Source of the DNA: Deltaproteobacteria bacterium
Lineage (GTDB): Bacteria > Desulfobacterota > Deferrisomatia > Deferrisomatales > JACRMM01
Length of the DNA stretch: 64,000 nt
NCBI GenBank assembly: GCA_016214985.1
Contig: JACRMM010000015.1
Location: 1-64,000, forward strand
Direction: 5' to 3'
The notes below the pieces were generated by a model. It saw only the letters and a program-made list of their open reading frames with translations, ran no database searches and had not been told where the DNA came from. Positions 8,254 through 15,888 of this stretch are shown here, one piece after another. Positions within the stretch are counted from its first letter, which is position 1; the number at the start of each line of letters is the position of its first letter. The translations under genes were made by a program, and so were the position numbers.

Positions 8254-8661
8254 TCACTTCTCTTCGATCGGGTATCCTTTGGCCCGCCACTCATTCCATC
8301 CTCCCTTGAGCGCGAAGACCTTCGTGAATCCCAGGGTCAAGAGCTTGCGCGCCACCCGGGCGCTCGTGGCCTCGTTCGTTCAGGCGCAGTAGAGCACGAG
8401 GAGGCCGTTCTTGGGGTATTGGTCGGCCCAGACGGCGACGGCATTCGGGTCCTCCCTCACGGCGCCCCGGATCTTCTCCCGGCTCGTCAGCCAGTCGGGC
8501 CCGGTTCGAACGTCCAGGACCGATAGCCCCGGGCCCCCGAGCTGGGCCCGGAGCTCCTCGGCGGTCATGCGAGGAACGTCGTCGGCGTCGGCCCGGCTGG
8601 GGCCGAGCACCGCGGCGAGGAGGACGAGGACGGCGGCGAGGGGAGCGAGCCTGGGGATCAC
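8254..8661 (-). CDS. Periplasmic rhodanese-like protein, probable selenoprotein (in-frame UGA)
   Basis: Read through the TGA at 8382-8380, this 135-residue frame is one complete rhodanese domain: a signal peptide (APLAAVLVLLAAVLGPSRADA), MTAEELRAQL, SVLDVRTGPDW, then LVLYCA-U-TNEATSARVA, and after it FTKVFALKGGWNEWRAKGYP, the usual end of the fold. Relatives have Cys at the UGA position (YCxCPNEATSA), two residues after the catalytic Cys, so codon 94 is best read as selenocysteine giving a C-x-U motif. A hairpin lies directly after the UGA. The start is GTG at 8661 with AAGGAG five bases upstream. If UGA were a stop, the protein would lack the C-terminal third of its domain. Role: periplasmic sulfur transfer or redox, substrate unknown. 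Confidence 0.8.
8351..8382 (-). promoter_or_regulatory. Candidate bacterial SECIS hairpin following UGA
   Basis: Beginning 9 bases after the UGA, GCCAC (8370-8366) pairs with GTGGC (8355-8351) around a 10-base loop whose first base is G, as bacterial SECIS elements prefer. The loop starts 14 bases after the UGA, slightly closer than the usual lower limit, so the fold needs checking. Confidence 0.4.
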
Positions 8662-8856
8662 GGGAGCTCCTTCGATGGCAGAGAGGAACGGACGCCGCTG
8701 GCGATGGGCCGATGGCCGGTGCCCTCCGGTGCGGACGCCCGTAAGGATAGCCGGGCCCCGGACCCCGTCAACTCGCTCGCCTGCCGGGGAGGGACGGCGG
8801 CGGCGCGGCCGTGATCCCGGAAGACGGAGGCGGGATATGGAAAGAAGGGGGCGCGC

Positions 8857-11800
8857 GTGAAGGACGAGGCGGCGGCGCGGCGACCTGAAGACGAGCCGCC
8901 CCGTTCGCCGAGGCGCCGTCGGGGGGATCGGGGAGTGGCGCTCGAGCGGACGCTGGCGTCCCTGGCCGAGGCGCTGCTCAGGGAGGAGTCCCGGTCCCGG
9001 GCAGCGGTCAAGGTCCTGGAGGCTGCGCTCGAAGTCACGGGAAGCAGGGTGGGGTGCCTGGGTGCGCTCGATCCGCAGACCGGTAGGGTCCGTTGGCTGG
9101 CGTCCGAGCCGGAATCCTGGAGCGGAGGAGAAGGCGAGGGCTTCTCGGCGCCGGACGCGGTGGCCCGAGATGTCCGGGTTCTCGAAGGGATGCCTCGGGT
9201 CGGGGGCCCCGACGGTCGGGGGGCTCGACGGCTCCTGATCGCCCCGGCCGTGCTCAACGGCGCGCCGGTGGGCCGGCTGATCCTGGGGGACGCGCGGCGT
9301 CCCTACGGCGACGCCGCGGTGGCCTCTGCCGGCAGACTGGCTCGCTTGTGGGCAGCTGCCCTTGGGCGCACCTGTATGGAGGCACGACTCCGGGAGCTTC
9401 CCGCTCCGGAGGCGGCGCTGCTCGACAGCCACCCCGACGGGGTCGTGGTCGTCGTGGACCGGGCCTTCGCCTACGTGAACCCGGCCTTCGCTGACCTGCT
9501 CGGACGGACCCAGGAGGAGCTCTGGGGCCGGTGCCCCACCGACTTCGTCGACCCGGCCGAGCAGGCTCAGGTCGCCGTGCGGATCGCCACGTATCAGGGG
9601 GGAACCCGGGAGCAGCCCTCCGAGTACCGGTTGATGCGAGAGGACGGCACCGTGATCCCGGTCGAGGCGATCTCCCGCTTCATTGCCTGGGGGGACCGGC
9701 CGGCGTTCCTCAGCGTCTTCCGCGACATCTCCCGCCGGAAGCGCGCGGAGGACGACCTTCACCGCCGCCAGATCCTGCTTCAGACCCTGGCCGACTTCGA
9801 CCAGACCGTCTCCCACGGGAGCCGCACTCTCGTGGTGCGAAGTGCCCTGGACTTCATCCGTGGGAAGGTCGGGGCGGACCGCCTCAGTGTTGCCCTGAGG
9901 GAGGCGGGCAGTGAGGTCGCACGCCTAATGTATGCGGACGGAGCCGGCGTCGTGCGGCTGTCCTCCGGGGTGCGGTTTCCTCTGGCTGGGACCGGGATCG
10001 GCGAGGCGATGTTGACGGGCCGGGCCGTGTACGAGACGGACTTCGCCGCGGCCCCGCGCTCGAGCCTCCACGCCGACCTGCTGCGCCTGGGGCTTCGGTC
10101 CGGCTTCACTGTGCCGCTGATCGCCGCAGGCGAGTGCCTGGGCACCTTGAACGCCACGTCTCGGGCGGTGGAGGGCATCCCGGAGGGTGACCGGGAGCTC
10201 CTCGCCCGGCTCGCGCCGCGGCTCGCGGCGGCCCTTCACAATTCGATCCTCTACGAGGATCTTCAGGCGAGCGCGGAACGGTTCCGGCGGATCTTCGACA
10301 CTGTTCCCGTGTCCATCTGGCTGGAGGACTTCTCCGCTCTCCAGGGTACCCTCGACCTCCTGCGAGGGCAGGGTGTTTCGGATTGGCGTCGGTACGTCGA
10401 CGGCCACCCGGAGTTCGTGCGGGCCGCTGCGCGCCAGATCCGTGTGCTCGACGTCAACGACTACACCTTGAAACTCTACGGGGCCCAGAGCAAGGCGGAG
10501 CTCCTGGGGAGCCTCGATCGCGTGTTCACCGAAGAGTCCTACACGGTCTTCGCCGACCTCCTCGTGGCGCTCGCCGAGGGCTCGACATTCCTCGAGTGCG
10601 AGGCGGTCAACCGGTCGATCGCCGGTGAGGTCCTGACGGTGATGCTGAAGGCCGAGTTTCCGAAGGTCGGCGACGACTTCAGCCGTGTCACCGTGAGCGT
10701 CACCGATCTCACGACCCGGCGACGGGCCGAGGACGAGCTGCGCTACCGGACACGGCTCGAGAGCCTCATTGCGACCATCTCCACCCGTTTCGTCCACCTG
10801 GGGCCCGACGAGGTGGAGCAGGGGATCCGGCAGGCACTGCAGGCGATCGGAACGTTCGCCGACGCCGAACGCTGCTACGCCTTCGTCCTCTCGGAGGACC
10901 GGGCTCGGGTCGACGAGATCTTGGAGTGGTGCGCGCCGGGCGCGGTGGGCGGCCTCGAGCGCTGGGCCGGCGACGCGGCCAGGGAGCTGGAGTGGTTCGC
11001 AGGGAGGATCCTCAGCGGCAAGGCCGTGCTGGTGACAGACCGTTTGGCGCTGCCGCCCGAGGCGGTCCGCGAGAGGCAGGTTCTCGAAGAGCGCGGCCTC
11101 CAGTCCCTCGTCCTCGCGCCCATGTCCTCCCGGGGCGGGGTCGTCGGCGCCGTAGGTCTCGACTCGACTCGCGTCGGGAGGCCGTGGTCCGACGATGTCC
11201 TTGGCCTCCTGAAGATCGCGGGCGAGATCTTCGTCGGCGCGGTGGAGCGTCAGCGCAGCGAGCAGGCTCTCCGTCAGGCCCGCGACGGGCTCGAGCAGCG
11301 AGTGCGCGCGCGCACGGCCGACCTGGAAGAGGCCACACGCGCGCTGCAGGAGGACATCGCCGCGCGGCGACGGGCCGAGGAGGAGAAAGAGTCTCTCGAG
11401 CGCGAGCTGCGCCAGAGCCGGGTTCTCGAAGCGGTGGGACAGCTGGCGGGAGGTGTCGCCCACGACTTCAACAACATCCTCGGCAGCGTCATCGGGTGCC
11501 TCTACGCTGCAAAGCTGCGCGCCGGGGCCGATCCGACCCTCCGCGATGAGCTCGAGCGGGCCCAGGCCCTGTGCAAGCGCGGCGGCGAGCTGACGCGCCA
11601 GCTCCTCACCGTGGCGCGCCGGAGGCCCGGACGGCCGCAAACCCAGGACCTGAGCGGCCTCTTCGAAGAGGCGCGCGTCCTCCTGGAGCGCACGTTGCCC
11701 AAATCGATCGCGCTGGAGATCGACCTTGAGCCGGGGCTGCCGGCCGTGCGCGCCGACCGCTCCATGTTCACTGCAGCGCTGCTCAACCTGGGGCTCAACG

Positions 11801-12516
11801 CGCGGGACGCGATGCCCCACGGGGGAAGGCTGCAGGTGTCGGCCCGCCGGACCGCCTCGGGAGACGCCGGGGGCGAGTGGGTGGACGTGGAGGTCACCGA
11901 CACCGGCGTGGGGATCCCGGCCGCCCTGCAAGACCGTGTGTTCGACCCCTTCTTCACGACCAAGGCGCCCGGCGAGGGCACCGGGCTCGGTCTGTCGATG
12001 GTAGAGGCGACCGTGTGCGAGTGCGGGGGGCGTGTGTCTCTTCGGTCTCGGCCCGGCGCGGGCACGACCTTCTGCCTCCGGTTTCCCGCGGAGCCGCCGG
12101 CGGTCCGCGGCTGCGCGCCCACCGGAACCACCTGTCACCCCTGCACCGCGTCGCCCGTGCTCGTGGTCGAGGACGAGGAGGCCGTCGCACGGATGGTGGT
12201 GCAGGTCCTCGAAGCCTTCGGGTACGCGACCCTCCGCGCGGCGAACGGGGTCGAGGCCCTGGAGCGCCTGCGCGACCACCGCGGGGACCTGGGCCTCGTC
12301 ATCCTCGACCTGATCCTACCTGAGCTCAGCGGGGAGGAGGTCTACCGCCTGCTCAAGGGACTGGCTCCGGAGGTGGCGGTTCTCCTCGTCACCGGCCGAG
12401 AGGACCGGGCCCGAGCATTGGCGCCGGGGGCGCCGCTGCTCGCCAAGCCGTTTACGCCCGACGAGCTCATCGACGCGGTCGCCGAGCTCCTCGGCGGCGC
12501 CCGGCTCGGCGGGTGA
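8857..12516 (+). CDS. Hybrid sensor histidine kinase (GAF-PAS-GAF-PAS-GAF-kinase-receiver)
   Basis: A 1219-residue soluble kinase with no membrane segments. Domains in order: GAF-like (about 25-175), PAS (about 185-300), GAF (305-465), PAS-like (468-630), GAF (632-800), coiled coil, HisKA with GGVAHDFNNILG (phosphorylated His869), HATPase (N box LNLGLNARDAMPHGG, DTGVGIP, GTGLGLSM) and a C-terminal receiver with VEDEE, phosphoacceptor D1151 in VILDLILPE and the lysine of AKPF. Three GAF modules suggest it integrates several cytoplasmic small-molecule signals. The GTG start at 8857 follows AGAAGGGGG. No response regulator lies next to it, so the attached receiver probably passes the phosphate to a phosphotransfer protein elsewhere or feeds back on the kinase. 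Confidence 0.92.
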   Translation: MKDEAAARRPEDEPPRSPRRRRGDRGVALERTLASLAEALLREESRSRAAVKVLEAALEVTGSRVGCLGALDPQTGRVRWLASEPESWSGGEGEGFSAPDAVARDVRVLEGMPRVGGPDGRGARRLLIAPAVLNGAPVGRLILGDARRPYGDAAVASAGRLARLWAAALGRTCMEARLRELPAPEAALLDSHPDGVVVVVDRAFAYVNPAFADLLGRTQEELWGRCPTDFVDPAEQAQVAVRIATYQGGTREQPSEYRLMREDGTVIPVEAISRFIAWGDRPAFLSVFRDISRRKRAEDDLHRRQILLQTLADFDQTVSHGSRTLVVRSALDFIRGKVGADRLSVALREAGSEVARLMYADGAGVVRLSSGVRFPLAGTGIGEAMLTGRAVYETDFAAAPRSSLHADLLRLGLRSGFTVPLIAAGECLGTLNATSRAVEGIPEGDRELLARLAPRLAAALHNSILYEDLQASAERFRRIFDTVPVSIWLEDFSALQGTLDLLRGQGVSDWRRYVDGHPEFVRAAARQIRVLDVNDYTLKLYGAQSKAELLGSLDRVFTEESYTVFADLLVALAEGSTFLECEAVNRSIAGEVLTVMLKAEFPKVGDDFSRVTVSVTDLTTRRRAEDELRYRTRLESLIATISTRFVHLGPDEVEQGIRQALQAIGTFADAERCYAFVLSEDRARVDEILEWCAPGAVGGLERWAGDAARELEWFAGRILSGKAVLVTDRLALPPEAVRERQVLEERGLQSLVLAPMSSRGGVVGAVGLDSTRVGRPWSDDVLGLLKIAGEIFVGAVERQRSEQALRQARDGLEQRVRARTADLEEATRALQEDIAARRRAEEEKESLERELRQSRVLEAVGQLAGGVAHDFNNILGSVIGCLYAAKLRAGADPTLRDELERAQALCKRGGELTRQLLTVARRRPGRPQTQDLSGLFEEARVLLERTLPKSIALEIDLEPGLPAVRADRSMFTAALLNLGLNARDAMPHGGRLQVSARRTASGDAGGEWVDVEVTDTGVGIPAALQDRVFDPFFTTKAPGEGTGLGLSMVEATVCECGGRVSLRSRPGAGTTFCLRFPAEPPAVRGCAPTGTTCHPCTASPVLVVEDEEAVARMVVQVLEAFGYATLRAANGVEALERLRDHRGDLGLVILDLILPELSGEEVYRLLKGLAPEVAVLLVTGREDRARALAPGAPLLAKPFTPDELIDAVAELLGGARLGG

Positions 12517-12533
12517 ACCGGCCTCTCGCCGGG

Positions 12534-13850
12534 TTACGCCGGAGTGGGCCCGGGTGCGCCGCCCGGCTCGAGGTAGATGCGCCCGTTGGCGTCGTCGTAC
12601 GCGAGGAGCTCCGAGTAGCGGCCCCAGTCAATGACGATGTCGAGTTGACGGCCCGCCTCCTCGGGGTGGAACTTCTCCTCCAGGGCCGCGCGCACCTCCT
12701 CCCATTCGAGCTCGCTCGGGTCCAGGGCGCGGAGGGTGTCGAGGAGCCACTTGAAGATCGGCAGGCGCCGGAGGCGGGTGGCGAAGATCTCCTTGCGGGC
12801 AAGGATGCTCGCTTCGGCGAAGGTCTCGCCCAGGGGCGTCAGTGTCATGTCTCCCTGGGCGATCGTCGCAAAGCCCAAGAGCTCGGCCGCCTCGGTCAGG
12901 TGGAGCAGGTGGTCTGAGTCGAGGGTGAGTTCGGCGGCGAGGCGGTAGATGTCGGCGCGGTTGTTCGCGAGCTCGTCCACCCGCTCAAGCAGACCCGCGA
13001 GGCCGTTGATGGTGATGGGCGGAAGCCGGCGCGTGAGGCCTGGCTCGCCCGGCGCCGAGCCGAGCTCCAGATACTCCGGCTGCGTCTGTCCGGCGAGGAT
13101 CGCGTAAACGCGGTCCACGACTGCGAGGAAGGCCGGCGCTTTGCGCTGGCGCGGCTGCGGGAGCTGCACCGGCAGGTCCGCTGCCACGCGGCCCGGGCCC
13201 TTGTCCATGACCACGATCCGATCGGCCATGAACACTGCCTCCTCGATGCTGTGCGTCACCATCAGGATCGCCCGGGTGGGGATCACCCCCTTGGCCCAGA
13301 GCTCCAGGAGCTCTCCCCGCAGGGCCTCGGCGCTGAGAACGTCGAGGGCCGAGAAGGGCTCGTCCAGGCACAGGAGCTCCGGCTCCACGGCCATGGCGCG
13401 GGCGAAGCCGACCTTCTGGCGCATGCCGCCGGAGAGCTCCCGGGGGTACGCGGTCTCGAATCCGTCGAGACCCACGCGGTCGAGCAGGTCCAGGGCCCGA
13501 GCGGTGCGCAGTTTCGGCGGAACCGAGCGGGCCTTGAGCGCCACTTCCACGTTTTCCTGCACCGTGAGCCACGGAAAGAGGGCGAAGGTCTGGAACACAA
13601 TCGTCGCCCTCGGGTTGACGCCGGACAGGGCCGTGCCCCGGTATAACACTCCCCCCTCGGTTGGCTGCTGGAGCCCGGCGATGAGGCGCAGGAGGGTGCT
13701 CTTGCCGCACCCCGAGGGTCCGAGAAGGGCCACGAACTCGCCCTCGCGCACGGTGAGATTGACGTCGCGGACGGCGGTGAACCGCCGGTCTCGGGTCCCG
13801 TAGGCCTGAGTGACGTGGGCGAGCTCCAGGAGGGGACTCTTCTCGGCCAT
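12534..13850 (-). CDS. ABC transporter ATP-binding protein, NitT/TauT type with C-terminal AAA-associated domain
   Basis: A 438-residue ATPase of the nitrate/sulfonate/taurine/bicarbonate importer family. Residues 1-260 hold Walker A (GPSGCGKSTLL), the Q loop, signature LSGGMRQKV, Walker B (LLCLDEPFSALD) and the H-loop MVTHS. Residues about 295-430 match the AAA-associated C-terminal domain found on some of these ATPases, with GDMTLTPLGETFAEA, thought to be regulatory. It begins three bases after the stop of the permease gene, so the two are one transcript. No periplasmic binding protein is adjacent and the substrate cannot be read from the sequence. Confidence 0.9.
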   Translation of the reverse strand: MAEKSPLLELAHVTQAYGTRDRRFTAVRDVNLTVREGEFVALLGPSGCGKSTLLRLIAGLQQPTEGGVLYRGTALSGVNPRATIVFQTFALFPWLTVQENVEVALKARSVPPKLRTARALDLLDRVGLDGFETAYPRELSGGMRQKVGFARAMAVEPELLCLDEPFSALDVLSAEALRGELLELWAKGVIPTRAILMVTHSIEEAVFMADRIVVMDKGPGRVAADLPVQLPQPRQRKAPAFLAVVDRVYAILAGQTQPEYLELGSAPGEPGLTRRLPPITINGLAGLLERVDELANNRADIYRLAAELTLDSDHLLHLTEAAELLGFATIAQGDMTLTPLGETFAEASILARKEIFATRLRRLPIFKWLLDTLRALDPSELEWEEVRAALEEKFHPEEAGRQLDIVIDWGRYSELLAYDDANGRIYLEPGGAPGPTPA

Positions 13851-13853
13851 GCC

Positions 13854-15578
13854 TCACTCCATCCGGTAGCGTTCTTCGGCCACCCGGTACAGGCGGCGCC
13901 ACAGGAGCCGGTTGATCAGGACCACCGTGACCACGAGCGACAGGGTCGCGGCCAGGAGCAGCGGGTAGTTCCCGTCGGCTCCCGCCTGGGCGATCAGCGC
14001 GCCCACTCCCGTGGTGTGCAGGATCCGGCCGCCGAACTCCAGGTGCTCCGCCACGATGCTCGCGTTCCAGGCGCCCCCGCTGGCCGTCACGGCGCCGGTG
14101 ACCACGTAGGGCAGGAGCGCGGGGAGGATCAGCGTGCGCCAGCGCTGCCAGGGCCCGAGCTGCAGGAGCACGGCCGTGTTGCGCAGGTCCTGGGGGATGA
14201 GGCTCGCCCCGGCGATGATGTTGAAGAGCAGGTACCACTGGGTGCCGAGGAGCATCAGGAGCACGGCGGCCAGGTTGAGCCCCCCGGGCAGGCCCGCCAC
14301 GGCGAGGAGGAGGACCGGGAAGAGCGCAGTGGCCGGAATCGACGCGGCGACCTGCACCACGGGCTGGAGCCACGCGGCCAGCCGGGGCTTGGTCCCAATC
14401 AGCACTCCCGCGGGGATCGTCCAGGCGAGGGCCAGCGCGAGGGCGGAGGCCACCCGCACGAGGGTGGCGCCGACGCCCACGGCGATCGCCCCCCACTCGG
14501 CGAGCGGCACGTGCATCATCATCCCCGCCGCCCGGAAGGCGCCGTAGCCGCCCGCGGCCATGGCGACGGAGCCACCGACGATCGATGCCCACCCTCGGGC
14601 CTGGCCGTCGGAGCGCCAGCGGGCACGTGCGGGGAACCGGGCCAGGGCCCAGGCGTCGACGCGCTCCAGGGTCGGCCCGAGAAGGCGATCGACGACGAGC
14701 GTGCTCAGGCGCGACGCGCACAGCGCCTCGTAGAACCACGACGTCGGCGGGTTGTCGCTCTCGACCATCTCGAGCTTGAAACGGTCCGACCAGGCGAGCA
14801 GCGGACGCCACACGAGCTGATCCAACCCTGCAATCACCGCGACCAGCGTCACGAGCCCGAGGGTGAGGGCGTGCAGGTCGCCCCGGCTCGCCGCGGCCTG
14901 CAGATATGCGCCCAGACCGGGGAGCCGGAAGTCGCGCCTTCCCACGGCGAAGGTCTCGGCGGCCATCAGGAAGAACCAGCCGCCGGCCCAGCTCATCATG
15001 CTGTTCCAGATGAGGTTCACGGCGGCGAAGGGAAGCTGGAGCAGGCGGAAGCGCAGCCAGCCGTTGAGCCGGAACACCTGCCCGGCCTCCTGGAGCTCCT
15101 TGGGGATGGCGCCCAGGGACTGATACCAGGCGAACGTCAGGTTCCAGGCCTGGCTGGTGAAGATCAGGATCACCGAGGCGAGTTCCGCCGCCCACTGGGT
15201 CGGGAGCACCGCGCTCAAGCTCAGCAGCACGACCGGCAGGAAGGAGAGGACCGGCACGCTCTGGAGCACGTCGAGCAGCGGGAGGAGAACCCGCTCGGCT
15301 CGCCGCGTGCGTGCGGCCCCGTAGCCGTAGGCGATGCTGAAGATCATCGAGAGGAGGTACGCCGCTGCCATCCGCCCCACGGAGAGCCCCGCGTACCAGG
15401 GAAGGGAGGCTGGGTGGAGTGAGATCGTCGGCCCGCGCACCGAGGCGGGCGCGTCCAGGGCCAGGTACAGCCCGCCGTACACCGCGGCGCCGAGGGCCAA
15501 CAGCACGACCCCGTCGGCCCAGCCTGCGGTCGGGCGACCCGTCTGCTCGACCTTGAACAGTCGGGGGGCCTGCGCCAT
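13854..15578 (-). CDS. ABC transporter permease, two fused BPD_transp_1 modules
   Basis: A 574-residue membrane protein with two permease modules in tandem (about 70-270 and 365-570), each with several membrane helices and the EAA-type loop that docks to the ATPase (around IPKELQEAGQVFRLNG in the first, LIPQDLRNTAVLLQLG in the second). Fused permeases of this type pair with the AAA-associated ATPases such as its downstream neighbour. ATG at 15578 is preferred over an upstream ATG at 15656, which would add a proline-rich tail covering the tRNA terminator. Substrate unknown; family members import nitrate, sulfonates or similar anions. Confidence 0.88.
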   Translation of the reverse strand: MAQAPRLFKVEQTGRPTAGWADGVVLLALGAAVYGGLYLALDAPASVRGPTISLHPASLPWYAGLSVGRMAAAYLLSMIFSIAYGYGAARTRRAERVLLPLLDVLQSVPVLSFLPVVLLSLSAVLPTQWAAELASVILIFTSQAWNLTFAWYQSLGAIPKELQEAGQVFRLNGWLRFRLLQLPFAAVNLIWNSMMSWAGGWFFLMAAETFAVGRRDFRLPGLGAYLQAAASRGDLHALTLGLVTLVAVIAGLDQLVWRPLLAWSDRFKLEMVESDNPPTSWFYEALCASRLSTLVVDRLLGPTLERVDAWALARFPARARWRSDGQARGWASIVGGSVAMAAGGYGAFRAAGMMMHVPLAEWGAIAVGVGATLVRVASALALALAWTIPAGVLIGTKPRLAAWLQPVVQVAASIPATALFPVLLLAVAGLPGGLNLAAVLLMLLGTQWYLLFNIIAGASLIPQDLRNTAVLLQLGPWQRWRTLILPALLPYVVTGAVTASGGAWNASIVAEHLEFGGRILHTTGVGALIAQAGADGNYPLLLAATLSLVVTVVLINRLLWRRLYRVAEERYRME

Positions 15579-15643
15579 GGGGAACCCCGAGCGTTGGGCG
15601 GGAGGCCAGGGTCGGGGCCGCGGCCCTCCCCTTCCTCCTGTGA

Positions 15644-15683
15644 GGAAAAAGAACAAGGCCGTTTCCCGGAGGAAAGCGGCCTT
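15644..15683 (-). terminator. Rho-independent terminator of the tRNA-Asn gene
   Basis: On the minus strand AAGGCCG (15683-15677) pairs with CGGCCTT (15661-15655) around an A/T-containing loop and is followed by GTTCTTTTT. It begins about ten bases after the tRNA 3' end. Confidence 0.8.
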
Positions 15684-15692
15684 GGTGCGGTC

Positions 15693-15768
15693 TGGCTCCC
15701 CGAGTAGGACTCGAACCTACAACCCTGCGGTTAACAGCCGCATGCTCTGCCGATTGAGCTATCGGGGA
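15693..15768 (-). tRNA. tRNA-Asn (anticodon GTT)
   Basis: The minus strand reads TCCCCGATAGCTCAATCGGC at the 5' end, GCGGCTGTTAACCGC as anticodon arm, GTAGGTTCGAGTCCTAC as T arm, and TCGGGGA closing the acceptor stem, then discriminator G and an encoded CCA. All four stems pair; the anticodon is GTT. Confidence 0.97.
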
Positions 15769-15822
15769 ACGGCAGTCGGAACACGAAGTATCGGCGGGGC
15801 CACAGCCCTCGACCGGTCGCCT

Positions 15823-15852
15823 CTTATACGTGACCGCCGTCGGAAGTGTCAA
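15823..15852 (-). promoter_or_regulatory. Strong sigma70-type promoter for tRNA-Asn
   Basis: On the minus strand TTGACA (15852-15847) and TATAAG (15828-15823) are separated by 18 bases, about 55 bases upstream of the tRNA. This is a near-consensus promoter. Confidence 0.8.
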
Positions 15853-15888
15853 CGGCAAAGTAGGCGGCGGACGGGGGTCGAGGTAGCG

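Noticed and set aside
8380..9816. 478-codon minus-strand frame covering rhodanese and the start of the histidine kinase
   Set aside because: Only its last 93 codons are coding; the upstream part is the antisense of GAF/PAS domains. The true start is GTG at 8661, and the stop at 8380-8382 is read as selenocysteine.
9925..12279. 784-codon minus-strand frame within the kinase gene
   Set aside because: Antisense shadow of the kinase; no family resemblance, and the plus-strand domains are complete.
12985..15858. 957-codon minus-strand frame across the ABC transporter and tRNA
   Set aside because: It runs through a tRNA and its terminator in a frame other than the transporter genes and has shadow composition.
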